Under the pieces are notes generated by a model. It was not told the DNA's origin. It saw only the letters and a program-made list of their open reading frames with translations, and made no database searches. From assembly GCA_023052935.1 (NCBI GenBank), contig CM041293.1, forward strand, positions 172,971,600-173,035,599: a DNA stretch of 64,000 bases, in the 5' to 3' direction. Position 1 is the first letter of the stretch. Each line of letters begins with the position of its first letter. Below are positions 31,120 through 40,011 of the stretch, in pieces. The translations under genes were made by a program, and so were the position numbers. This stretch comes from Piezodorus guildinii (taxonomy: Eukaryota > Arthropoda > Insecta > Hemiptera > Pentatomidae).

Positions 31120-31560
31120 CAACTTACTATATATGTTAAAAACTTAGACACAATTTGGTATGTAATGTTTCTAAAATCTTGTATACTAAATGGAACAATA
31201 CAACTTGCAAGTCCTGTACATATAATTATTATAAACTCTCGCTTTACCAATAAAATATGTTCAAAGGTTTATGTGCTTGTAATAACTTTATATTAACTTC
31301 TACAATTTATTTTATTTCATATCAACATTTTTCAAAATTCTTGTTTTTTCAAACGGTATATTATACTTCTATATCACAACTTCTATTTCAGGAATAAATT
31401 TTTAATAACTTGGTTGTAGAAAACTTATTATTCCCGATTAAAGAAAAGATAAATTGCAAGGTATTTTACCTACAAACCTTTAGAAAAGAATGCCTTAAAT
31501 CATATTAAAACCCGTATCAAAACCTGTCTTGTGGTTTATAAGGAGTTGGCGGAAACCAAA

Positions 31561-31915
31561 ATAGCGTTATCATTTAATATAGATGAGATTTAAGATTTAT
31601 AAATGATGTAGAATTTATTATATTATAATTTAACATCCTAAAACATACCTAATTTCCATAAACATGAGCAATAAATAAAATTAAAGCTATAAAAGCGCTA
31701 CGCTATAAATACCCAATTTACAGTAATATAAACATAATAATAATGTGATAGGCAAGAACCGGATTGAGGATGGAACGGTATTTAGGCCAGAGGTTGCTAA
31801 GTGACCCCTGCAGATGGCATCAATAACACCTGCATCAGCCACATCCCCAGCCAGCTCCTACCTCACTTTTAGGATTCGCTATATCATTTTTTTTTTTTTT
31901 AATTTTACGATAAGT
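31561..31915. other. No supported feature
   Basis: AT-rich, with a GC-richer patch at 31750-31865 (GGCATCAATAACACCTGC) that I do not recognise. Confidence 0.35.
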
Positions 31916-31917
31916 AT

Positions 31918-32165
31918 ATTAGGAGTCACCTGGGGTATAGTGGCTAGCATAACATAACAATCCATAGATTTTTTGAACGAGAGTAAAAGTCCTTCGGTGG
32001 GGGCGTATGATAGTGGTCCTGACTCTTTACACTGTCAGGTATTCCTTAAAGATTCCTAGCCTAATTAAGCCTGGATAGGTATAATTTAGGACTCCAACTA
32101 CAGCATTGTCAGATTAGCCACATTAGCAAAAAGTGACGTTTAAAGAATAAACAAACAAATAAAGT
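31918..32165 (+). mobile_element. SINE-1 copy
   Basis: AGTCACCTGGGGTATAGTGG, CTAGCATAACA (A-box region), then a gap removing the B box. The body follows with AATTAAGCCTGGATAGGTAT, AATTTAGGACTCCAAC, CAGATTAGCC and TTTAAAGAATAAACAAACAA. The loss of the B box should prevent Pol III transcription. Confidence 0.75.
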
Positions 32166-32224
32166 AAGAAGGAAAAAAGGTTAAATAATATAATATATTT
32201 AAGAACCTATCATAATAGAAACAT

Positions 32225-32362
32225 ATGTTTATATAATCATCTACAAGAATCACTTTATTTTATACGTTTCTAATCACTCTCCATTACCTTTTCTAAAATC
32301 TAATTTTTCCAAAGGTATATTTTACATCTATATTACTGTTCTTATGTTAAAATAAGAAATAA

Positions 32363-32411
<49 letters not shown>
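32225..32411 (-). repeat. Family A fragment followed by an (AT)n microsatellite
   Basis: CTTTTCTAAAATCTAATTTT, TCCAAAGGTATATTTTACAT and TACTGTTCTTATGTT match family A on the minus strand. The match ends in a long AT dinucleotide run (about 32360-32411). Confidence 0.6.
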
Positions 32412-32426
<15 letters not shown>

Positions 32427-32479
32427 GTTAAATCGTGCTTTAGTGATTTAAAAACCCTGTACATATTTTTATTTTTCTT

Positions 32480-32756
32480 CAAAAATAACTAAGTTATTGA
32501 ATTAAAACTTAAGATTTTAGAATAAATACGATCTTACACGAAATTGAAAAACTTAATGGTTAATTATGTAAAGCCGTTAAAACTTAATGATTTTTTTAGA
32601 TGATAATATAATGATTATTTAATACAACCAATTTAGTCTATGTAACAATCTCTCGAAACCAATTTCATTAATTCTTTGATTTTATTTTCATCTTTAAGTT
32701 TATTTTAAAATTCTTAAAGTGAAAGTCCTTTTTGCACGCACAAGATTTTTTTTAAC
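32480..32756 (+). repeat. Family A fragment (3' portion)
   Basis: AAGATTTTAGAATAAATACG leads through TAGATGATAATATAATGATT to AAAGTGAAAGTCCTTTTTGC, ACGCACAAGATTTTTTT, a diverged family A terminus. It is inverted relative to the fragment at 32225, suggesting rearranged or back-to-back copies. Confidence 0.55.
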
Positions 32757-32839
32757 TTTCGGTAGATGTACATTTCTGATTTTTTTTTTTTTTTATATTA
32801 CTTCCAAACTGATTTTTATGGCTGAGACTGAATAAACTA

Positions 32840-33050
32840 CAATAAACCCCCGTTAGACGGACCCGGAAACAGCCCGACCGCCTGAAGGAGCCCTATCGCT
32901 AAGCTAATATTGATTTTATAATCTGCTCCTAGATAAAGTTTTGTGTAGGCGGTGCCCTACTTCCCTGACCAAACCCATCCTTCCATTAATAAACCCTATT
33001 CACCTAGCCTTTTCTCGTCTTTATTAGCTTTAAGTATAATGAGTTTTAGG

Positions 33051-33088
<38 letters not shown>
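32840..33088 (+). mobile_element. Retroposon 3' end with poly(A)
   Basis: A non-coding, GC-richer segment (CCCCCGTTAGACGGACCCGG onward) ends in an A run of about 39 bases (33050-33088). The form fits a 5'-truncated LINE UTR. Its family is not recognised, and I could not find a clear target duplication. Confidence 0.5.
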
Positions 33089-33091
<3 letters not shown>

Positions 33092-33334
33092 AAAGTAGAT
33101 AGGATTCTCAAGTTACGATTACACACCCATACATAAAAAATTGTATAAATATATAATTCAGTATAATAAAAATCACAAGTACCCAGCAAGCAGCTTTTCT
33201 ATTAAGTACAACAAATTAATAACAAATAACTGTATTCTGCAACATTAGGAAAAATATATATCTATTTATTTGCGGTTTTAGAACAATAAGTTGAACCGAC
33301 GATTTTTATAATATTTTTTTTTTAACTTTCATTT

Positions 33335-34310
33335 ACTATATACCGTGAGAGAAAGTATTGCGACCGTGAAAATTTTCGAAATACACGTTTTAGGGTCCCC
33401 TGAGTCCAAATAACCAAGTCCCGCAAAAAGGTCTGTGGTGTGTGTGTGTGGTAAGTCTAGCGCAAAAACCATAAGTCGTACGCAACTGAAATTTCATATT
33501 TAAGACAACTACACGCCCGAGATGTTACAGCAGCTTTTTAACTAAAATCGGCTAACCGTAAGTCCTCCTTTATAACAAAAAACGTCTCTAAATATTTTGA
33601 CTAAACTCGCTATATCGATGAAAAATTTAATAGTCTTTATTATCATGTAAGTTTAATTCTGATTTGAATAGTCTGACAGGGCTTAAATGCCGATACTTTA
33701 AATTTTCTTCCTCTAAACTACCTTTAATTTTGTACATTCCAAAAGATTAACCATATCATCTTAATGGCACTGATGAAGGACGGCTAAATATCAAAATTGA
33801 GCGAATTTGATTAACAACTAAAGGAGAAAAGTGCAAACATATTTTTTATGCAATTTTTATGTTTTTGAACCCAATAATTATATTATAATATAGATGTATA
33901 ATATACCGTTGGATAGCTGAAGATACAAGAAATAATATTATCTGATACATGGAATTTAAAGGTAATGAAGAGTGATGAAAAGCCGATAAAACTAATAGTT
34001 TCTGGTTCCTGAAAAGAGAAATTTATGTTGACCGTACTGCCAGCTGGCGGCCTGTCAGAAGCAGATCGCTCCTAGTTGTGATCATCTTGACTTTGAGTTG
34101 AAGGTAATTACCCCAAACACTAACTGATTGTTGAAGATAAAAACATAATAGACTATTTAGTAAAACACATGTTTCTATTGAAATTCAATTAAATTAATTC
34201 TTTAACAATTTAATTTTATCTCTGCATGTATTTAAAAATTCTTAAATTGATTTTAACAACGGAGGTAAGTGAAAGTAGTGTGTTGCGAGCACCAGATTTT
34301 TTTTTTTTTA
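33335..34310 (+). repeat. Family A copy with a small unknown insertion
   Basis: It starts CATTTACTATATACCGTGAG and GTATTGCGACCGTGAAAATT, carries a short GT tract (33430-33450), and ends TGTGTTGCGAGCACCAGATT. A segment of about 125 bases (33996-34121) is absent from all other copies. The open frames here are not genes. Confidence 0.8.
33996..34121. mobile_element. Small insertion of unknown type inside family A
   Basis: The edges read TAGTTTCTGG and CCAAACACTA, which are imperfect inverse copies of each other. The interior is GC-rich for this window (CTGCCAGCTGGCGGCCTGTC). The host family A sequence resumes at ACTGATTG. No convincing duplication of more than a base or two was seen. Confidence 0.4.
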
Positions 34311-34652
34311 ATGAGACCAATATCCACTATAATTAAAACAGAGTTCAACATTTCCCTTGTCGTTGGTGATCCTGAGGAAAAGTAAACTGTTATTTAAGGA
34401 GAAAAAAAATTGGTTCACTCCTTTTTATTGGAGAATCTGGGTGTGGATGCATATTGGGGACGTAGCAAGGGGTGCGGAAAATATAATACTGGACCCCCTA
34501 GGTGTCATCCACCACCATATACATGGTATCCGATGGGGGGCATGTATATTTACCAATATGTTAATATGCGAAGTATTTTCAAGAGAGTTTTTTAATTTAT
34601 TTATTATTTGTATAAAAGAAATAAAAGAACAAACAAGAACAATTATATTATA
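34311..34652. other. No supported gene
   Basis: Three overlapping open frames lie between 34357 and 34818 on both strands. They run into the Helitron terminus and show no recognisable domain, so I treat them as chance. Confidence 0.4.
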
Positions 34653-35170
34653 CCAGCTGTTGCCCGCGACTTCGTCTGTGTTACTTTCTGTTATTATAAT
34701 TGCGATTAAGAAGTTTTTAAAAGAATATATTTTAAAGTACTTCTGCGTAAATGATATTTTTAGTTTTATTTGCTTGTGGCAGAAGATCATACTGATTTTC
34801 TCCGCGACTCGATCTTGACAATTCGGCTTATAGTTGGCCGTGTGAAAAGCTGTCTTGACGTAAATAGATTCCTACGTGTTTAAATGTTTGCCTCTGTGAT
34901 TTATTAATTGTTACGGCAAAAGATAACATGGATAATTGAATTCTTTTAACATGAAATGGTAAATTATTGGGATGCGAGGTCAATTTTCCCCCTTTTTTTC
35001 CACTGATTCTTCATTCCTATTGGTCGCAGTGTGATGTCATATAGCCTAAAGTCTTCCTCGTTAAATGGACAATCCAACACAAAAAGAATTTTTCAATTCG
35101 AACCTGTAGTTTCTGAGATTAGCGTTCAAACAAACAAGCAAAATCTTCAGCTTTATAATATTAGTAAAGA
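34653..35170 (-). mobile_element. Helitron fragment (both ends, internal deletion)
   Basis: On the minus strand it begins TCTTTACTAATATTATAAAG and ends GAAGTCGCGGGCAACAGCTGG, fitting the 5' TC and 3' CTRR rule for Helitrons. Short GAC/GTC pairing lies near the 3' end. Inside, a broken frame encodes SFAVTINKSQRQTFKHVGIY and LRQDSFSHGQL, the C-terminal part of the Pif1-like helicase domain. The Rep domain and most of the helicase are missing. It is the same family as 46676-47590. Confidence 0.85.
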
Positions 35171-36100
35171 TAATATTATATAAATTTTATACTTATTATT
35201 GTAATTGACTTTAAAAAAATATTTCTAAACAAATAGTAGAATGTAGTTTGACAGTACTGCTTAATAAAGGGGAAGTATTCTCTCCCGCCAATAGAATTTA
35301 TTCATTATCAACTAAACTATAAATATTAAAACAAAAATATATGTAAAAAGCATAATAATGGGATAAGCAAAATTATCCTAAATTGAAGTCAACTAATAAA
35401 AACTGCCATAAATATACTATACAATTTAATACGATATTTCCGGCATCTAAGAATATTAGACCGACCTACGTAACCGATTTTATCGCCCTATTAATCTTTT
35501 AATTGAGAGATCTTCTAAAGAGAAGGGTCAAAAAGCAATCTAAAGTTTTCCTTTTAAAAAGTTCTTAACGGTTTAATCTAAGAGAGAAGAAGAAAGAAGA
35601 AGAAGAATAAGACAAGTTGCTAAGTGGGATGCCTTCAAGATCTGAGGGAGTTAGCTAGAGGTTCTGGGAGGAGTCAGTCCTCATAGCAACTAGCAGCAAG
35701 GATCAGAGTTTCCTTCTCTATGTCCGCTCAAATCCTTTCCCCTATCTGCAGGATATTGAAACAGAATAGGCATTTAGGCGATAAATAATATCTTGGTTTA
35801 AGGTCCCCTGTGGTGTAGTAGCAATGACATTAAGATTTTTTTTAACGGATAGTTATTATTAAGTATTACGAAAAAAAATGGCTCTGAAGTCGTCAAAAAC
35901 TACTAAAAAAAGTACTTTTTTCTCTTTTAACTAAGAATCTATAGATCGTGTGGAAATAACGAAGAGGAAATAAACGATTCCTCATTTAATTATACATAAA
36001 AATTATTCTATAAAACCTCTAAAAAATGTTATTTTTACACAGTTATTTGTATTAAGCATCCGTCAATATCAATAATTCCTCTTCTTTATCATTCGTCTCG
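35171..36100. other. Unclassified stretch
   Basis: Contains a GAA-rich run (35586-35610) followed by a GC-richer 150-base segment, possibly another retroposon 3' end. A short SINE-1-like head (GGTCCCCTGTGGTGTAGTAG) lies at about 35802-35821. No gene was seen. Confidence 0.4.
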
Positions 36101-37180
36101 AACACTACGGCAGTGTTAGAGGATCGCATTTGGAGCCTGCCTTAAAATAATCCTACCTTACACTACCTCTCTTACTGAACTTCTGTCTATTTCCATTTTT
36201 TTTTTTCGCAGGCATCTTTTAACCTTTCCTTTCCTCCCAAGTCTTTGCGTCGCTCTTGCCACGCATTCCTCCGACATTCTTGAGACAGTGACCGTTTTTC
36301 ATTAATAATATCCGTTGGCTGATCTTACATCGAGATTAGATCTTATAGTGGCATTTGAGATTCAGTCCTACCTCGCCTTACCCTCCACTTTCCTCAAATA
36401 GAGCATCCTTATAGCCTGGAGTTGGTTTTTTTTTTTAGTAGTGAGAGTACAGGATTCGCTGGCATAAAGGGTAATAAAGTGATCCACTTAAAATACACAT
36501 TTATTTATAAAATAGCAAATATTATTTCACATATGGACATGGTACACCAAGGCATTGTTATCATCGAGAATACTGAGGTTTCGATTTTTCACATAATATA
36601 ACATAAAAGTACCTTTGGCAGATCTGCATAATTGTTCCCTGGTATGACCCCCCGACCTCCTCCGTCCGCGGCTGGACTTCCGCTTCCTTTCCTGCCTTAG
36701 CTAAGACTCCCCTTCGATAAAGAGTTATCTCTCCCAAACAGTTTTTTGCATAGGCCTTCTAAGAACCCTTCCTGCTTGTCGCTCGGAAACTGCTCTATTT
36801 GAAACGATTCGAAATTATTTCTATTCCTCCCAGTATTCTCGATAAATACCATCGCACAGATCTCGGAGAACTCTCTTTCACCTATAAATCTTACTTATAA
36901 GATCGGAAGCACCATCCGGCAGACTTTATTATTTCCTTTACGTCTTCGTCCAACCAGCTCATCTCATTTATTCGTGCGACTGAATATTTGAAATGCTTCA
37001 CAAGCCCTATCTTTTCTCCTTCTAGCTTGATGTCTTGTCCAATTTGGTTCTCTCTTTTTACTGTCTTCATCATTTTCTTTTTCATGATTGACTCATGTGC
37101 TTCCTGGAGGACACAAAGATTATTGGCTAATACGAATATGTCAATCGGCATATACGAACAAGTTGAAGTGGGTGAGCGTC
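36100..37180 (-). pseudogene. LINE reverse transcriptase remnant, interrupted
   Basis: The frame at 36891-37151 gives FVLANNLCVLQEAHESIM, then IKLEGEKIGLVKHFKYSV (the FKYLG-like motif) and LDEDVKEIIKSAGWCFRS. This matches the region just downstream of the RT active site. The later part (about 36310-36420) gives KLQAIRMLYLRKVEGKARY and, after a frame change, RRDRISN-like sequence. Family C sequence at 36430-36890 lies between the two halves, as if inserted. Frames are broken throughout. Confidence 0.65.
36430..36890 (-). repeat. Family C repeat (inverted) inside a LINE remnant
   Basis: Its minus strand matches 22844-23240 over most of its length, including GCAGTTTCCGAGCGACAAGC, GAAGCGGAAGTCCAGCC and TTATAAATAAATGTGTATTT. 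It splits a LINE reading frame, so it behaves as an insertion. No LTR-type TG...CA boundary was certain. Confidence 0.55.
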
Positions 37181-37551
37181 AAATTCATGGGTTGGGTTTC
37201 ATTTTAACATTCATAAATGGTGATATTAGAGCTATATATAAAAGCAATAACTCGGAAGAGGTGTACTCAAGACGAAGAGCAAACTAATTATGCTTTAAAG
37301 GTAGAGCAGGACATTAATAGGGCTCATAATGTGTGTGAGAAGGGCGCCATCAAAGGCACTATTGAAGTCTATAAGTAGGCGCCAGGCCAACCTCCAAGTC
37401 TTTGATCTTAAAAGATATTAGGATGACCATCCTCTTCAATGTGAATCGATCCAATCATATACCGAGTCTCGTATCAATAAAAGGTCTCATTCTTTGCTAA
37501 ACAAGTAAATAAATATTACTTAATATTAAGATAGTATAAAAGGGTGTATAA
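37181..37551. other. No supported feature before the LTR
   Basis: The stretch contains GGCGCCATCAAAGGCACTAT and other mid-GC sequence that I do not recognise. It ends in GTGTATAA directly before the 5' LTR. Confidence 0.35.
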
Positions 37552-37849
37552 AGTCACGCCACCATGAGGCCATAGTGCACCTGCAGATCACACCATATTC
37601 CTTGAATCTTATTCAGCAGTCCTATTAACTTTTATATACCCTGTCCCTTCTCCCAGGGATCACTCACACTCTCTCTCTTCAAGTCCTCGCAGTAATTACG
37701 GTACGTAATCTATGTCAGATCTAGTATAGCCATATTGTTATTATCAAGATTGTCATTATTGTCTTTTAAAGTGTTATTATCGATATTTTGTAACTTTTGA
37801 ATAAATAAAATATTTTTTTTTTACAATAACGAGCACGAACACCAAAATT
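37552..37849 (+). repeat. 5' LTR
   Basis: Base-for-base identical to 44751-45048. It contains a TATATA box (TTTTATATACCCTG near 37630), the likely promoter, and an AATAAATAAA polyadenylation-type signal near 37799. The last base overlaps the first base of the primer-binding site, so the true end may be 37848. Confidence 0.95.
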
Positions 37850-37866
37850 GGCGCCCGAACAGGGAC
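37849..37866 (+). promoter_or_regulatory. Primer-binding site, tRNA-Lys(UUU) type
   Basis: TGGCGCCCGAACAGGGAC directly abuts the LTR. It is the 18-base complement of the 3' end of animal tRNA-Lys(UUU), the same primer used by lentiviruses. Minus-strand DNA synthesis would start here. Confidence 0.9.
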
Positions 37867-38209
37867 TGCATATTTTTATCGCAGTTTTAAGAACCGAGTT
37901 TCCGCAGATCCGAACTTTTTCCGCAAATCCAGAATTAGGACTACCGCCTAGGATTCCTCACCTGTGAAGACTCAAGATTTTGGCTTACCTACCGAGGACT
38001 ACCAACTTCGAGATCTTCAGATTCTGGACGAGTTCACTCACCCCGAGCATCTCGCAACGCAGGCAAAGTCTCTTATCTGCACTCAACCTTGGCCGGACTT
38101 CACTGTCGTCAGGTATCCAGCTCAAGGACAGATCTTCACACCCCGTCGAAGATTATTTTGGCAGCGTACTCAATTTTTGTAAGTTAATTTCCTTTACTAT
38201 TGTAATTTT
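37867..38209 (+). other. Untranslated leader of the retroelement
   Basis: About 340 bases between primer-binding site and gag. Small open frames at 37964-38182 and 37980-38228 have no recognisable domain. By position this region should hold packaging signals and the donor splice site for env mRNA. A candidate donor GGTATC lies near 38110, but I cannot confirm one. Confidence 0.5.
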
Positions 38210-39340
38210 ATGTCTGATGATTATTTAAATTCTTTAATCCTGCGAGTAAATAATTTAACGTTAACTACAAATATGGCAAGCTTTCAAATTAAATCGGCAG
38301 ACTACGATCATATCCCTAATTTTAATGGAAATCCACACAATCTGTTAAAATTCGTGACAGTTTGTAGACAAGTTTACCAAATCGTGTGTAAACCGGACAA
38401 CTCGTTTAAGGAACTAAACGAACAAAGATTATTAAGTAAACTTTTAGCAAAACTTACGGATGAAGCTGATTATATAAATACAACGTGCGAATTTAGTCGT
38501 GTTGAAGAATTACTAAATTATCTCGAAAGAACCTTCAGAGACAGCCGCTCAATTGAACAATTATCGCATGAATTATTTAATAACAAAATACATCATAAGG
38601 AACACCCTCTTGATTTCCTTCAAAGAATTGATAAGATCCGCACTTTAATAATTTCTAAACATCGGATAGAAAACACACCAAATAGAGAAACAATTATTAG
38701 CGCATTAGAGAAAAGTATTCTTTATTTTTTTTACACTAACATGCCCCTTCACATAAGAACATATCTTATGACTAAAGCAGAAAAGTTAAGAACATTAGAT
38801 GATTTGAGAAATTTAATTCAGAATGAGAACCATCTACTCTTCGATGACCTCATAAATTCGGGAAATATGAGAAGACCCGGAGAACATGATTACAAAAGAG
38901 GCTTCGACCATAAGAAAAGGTTCGATAAAAAACATCACAAACGATTTAATAATTGGCAAAATCCCAATAACCCGTATAACCCACATAATCAAAGACAAGA
39001 GCATCAATATCGACAACAAGAACCTCCACAAGACTACCGGCAGAATAATAATAATAATAATTATTACCAACAATGGCCCCGTCAAGAACAACAAAGGTAT
39101 TTCAACGGTTCAGGTCGATACCGGAATCAAAATTATAATAATAATAAGAAAGATGAAAATCCAACTGTATCCATGAGAACAGTTAGCGCATTCGGGAATA
39201 AACCGAAACAGCCTAATTTCCAAATTCAGCAAGAAGACCCGAAAGACCAAGAAATCAGAGAATTAAGAGAGAAATTAGAAAAATTAGATCCAAATAATTC
39301 TTTTTTAGAGAAAGGCCCGCCAGACAATCAAAACACATAA
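38210..39340 (+). CDS. gag: Gag structural polyprotein
   Basis: A 376-residue frame in the position of gag. The first ATG is at 38210; a second at 38273 (MASFQIKSADYDHIPNFNG) could be the real start. The N-terminal two-thirds are helical and acidic/basic mixed, as in capsid regions. Residues about 225-325 are rich in asparagine, glutamine and arginine. No CCHC zinc knuckle is seen, which fits errantiviruses, where RNA binding relies on basic residues. It would assemble particles and package element RNA. The frame is uninterrupted. Its 3' end holds a -1 slip site, so a fraction of ribosomes should continue into protease. Confidence 0.9.
   Translation: MSDDYLNSLILRVNNLTLTTNMASFQIKSADYDHIPNFNGNPHNLLKFVTVCRQVYQIVCKPDNSFKELNEQRLLSKLLAKLTDEADYINTTCEFSRVEELLNYLERTFRDSRSIEQLSHELFNNKIHHKEHPLDFLQRIDKIRTLIISKHRIENTPNRETIISALEKSILYFFYTNMPLHIRTYLMTKAEKLRTLDDLRNLIQNENHLLFDDLINSGNMRRPGEHDYKRGFDHKKRFDKKHHKRFNNWQNPNNPYNPHNQRQEHQYRQQEPPQDYRQNNNNNNYYQQWPRQEQQRYFNGSGRYRNQNYNNNKKDENPTVSMRTVSAFGNKPKQPNFQIQQEDPKDQEIRELREKLEKLDPNNSFLEKGPPDNQNT
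39301..39307 (+). promoter_or_regulatory. -1 ribosomal frameshift site T TTT TTA
   Basis: The heptamer is in the correct phase in gag (codons TTT TTA). A one-base backward slip enters the frame that stays open through the protease. The gag stop follows 31 bases later. It is the same heptamer as the lentiviral gag-pol site. The stimulatory RNA structure expected downstream was not identified. Confidence 0.85.
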
Positions 39341-40011
39341 AAGAAGAGAATAAAAGCCAACTGCCTTATGTTAAAGACCACGCGAATCGTAAATGGCTTA
39401 TTGATACCGGATCTTGGAAGAATTATATAAGATCAGACATTGTACCACCAGATGTTGAAAGAGAAAAAGAAAATTTTACAATAAAAACAGCAACCGGAGA
39501 AGAACTTGGCACGGAATCTATTTCAGTTTATTGCAGAAATAATTTTCTTAAAAACCCCGAAAAAATAAAATTTTATCTATTTAATTTCAGTCCCAATTAC
39601 GAAATACTACTAGGAAATGAGACAATGAGGGAAATGAAATTTAATATCGATTTCGAAACCAACAAAATAAAAACTCGCTATACAGAGTTTGATTTTATTA
39701 TGGAAGACGAAGTTTTAAAATTAGTTTTGAAAGAAGGCGAAAATCAGATAAAAGTAGAACAAAATAAAAATCTATATTTTATTGACTATGAAGATGATAA
39801 GATTAAAATTAAACCTGGCATATATGATCAAAATATAATAATCGACAGTAAAGTTAACGAAACCATATATTTACCTTTATACTATTTGCAAAAAGAAGAA
39901 GTAGAATTAACAGATTCTAATAAAAAAGGAAACCATGAAATAATAAAACAAATCCCCCAACTAATCAGAACCGACCATATACCTCCTCAAGAAAAAATCA
40001 AATTTAATTAA
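39301..40011 (+). CDS. pro: Protease region of pol (frameshift product)
   Basis: Entered by -1 slipping from gag, so it has no start codon of its own. It is open to a stop at 40009-40011. The aspartic protease motif IDTGSW starts at 39400, with a second conserved block NYEILLGNETM near 39600 (the ILLG-type strand of retroviral-type proteases). The rest leads into the RT N-terminus and ends with RTDHIPPQEK. It would cleave Gag and Pol. The stop at 40009 is unusual, since RT continues in the next frame one base later. This looks like a single-base frame change rather than a normal gene end. Confidence 0.85.
   Translation, partial: FFRERPARQSKHIKEENKSQLPYVKDHANRKWLIDTGSWKNYIRSDIVPPDVEREKENFTIKTATGEELGTESISVYCRNNFLKNPEKIKFYLFNFSPNYEILLGNETMREMKFNIDFETNKIKTRYTEFDFIMEDEVLKLVLKEGENQIKVEQNKNLYFIDYEDDKIKIKPGIYDQNIIIDSKVNETIYLPLYYLQKEEVELTDSNKKGNHEIIKQIPQLIRTDHIPPQEKIKFN

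Larger units (their letters stand above)
28110..31560 (-). repeat. Family B region with four nested insertions
   Basis: Family B segments lie at about 28110-28310, 28450-28617, 28763-28824, 29482-30053 and 31120-31560. They are separated by two MITEs (28311-28449, 28618-28762), a LINE (28825-29481) and another LINE (30054-31119). The B sequences at 29635-30050 and 31135-31560 repeat each other, so two B copies are probably arranged in tandem. The shared end reads AAATCCGTCTTGTCGTTTAG and ATATAGAGATTA. Confidence 0.6.

Noticed and set aside
34357..34818. A 153-residue frame and two overlapping frames on both strands
   Set aside because: They cross the Helitron terminus, show no domain and overlap each other. 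This is consistent with chance and repeat sequence.
38834..39176. Overlapping frames on both strands inside gag
   Set aside because: They are shadows of gag produced by AAT/ATT-rich codons of its asparagine-rich region.
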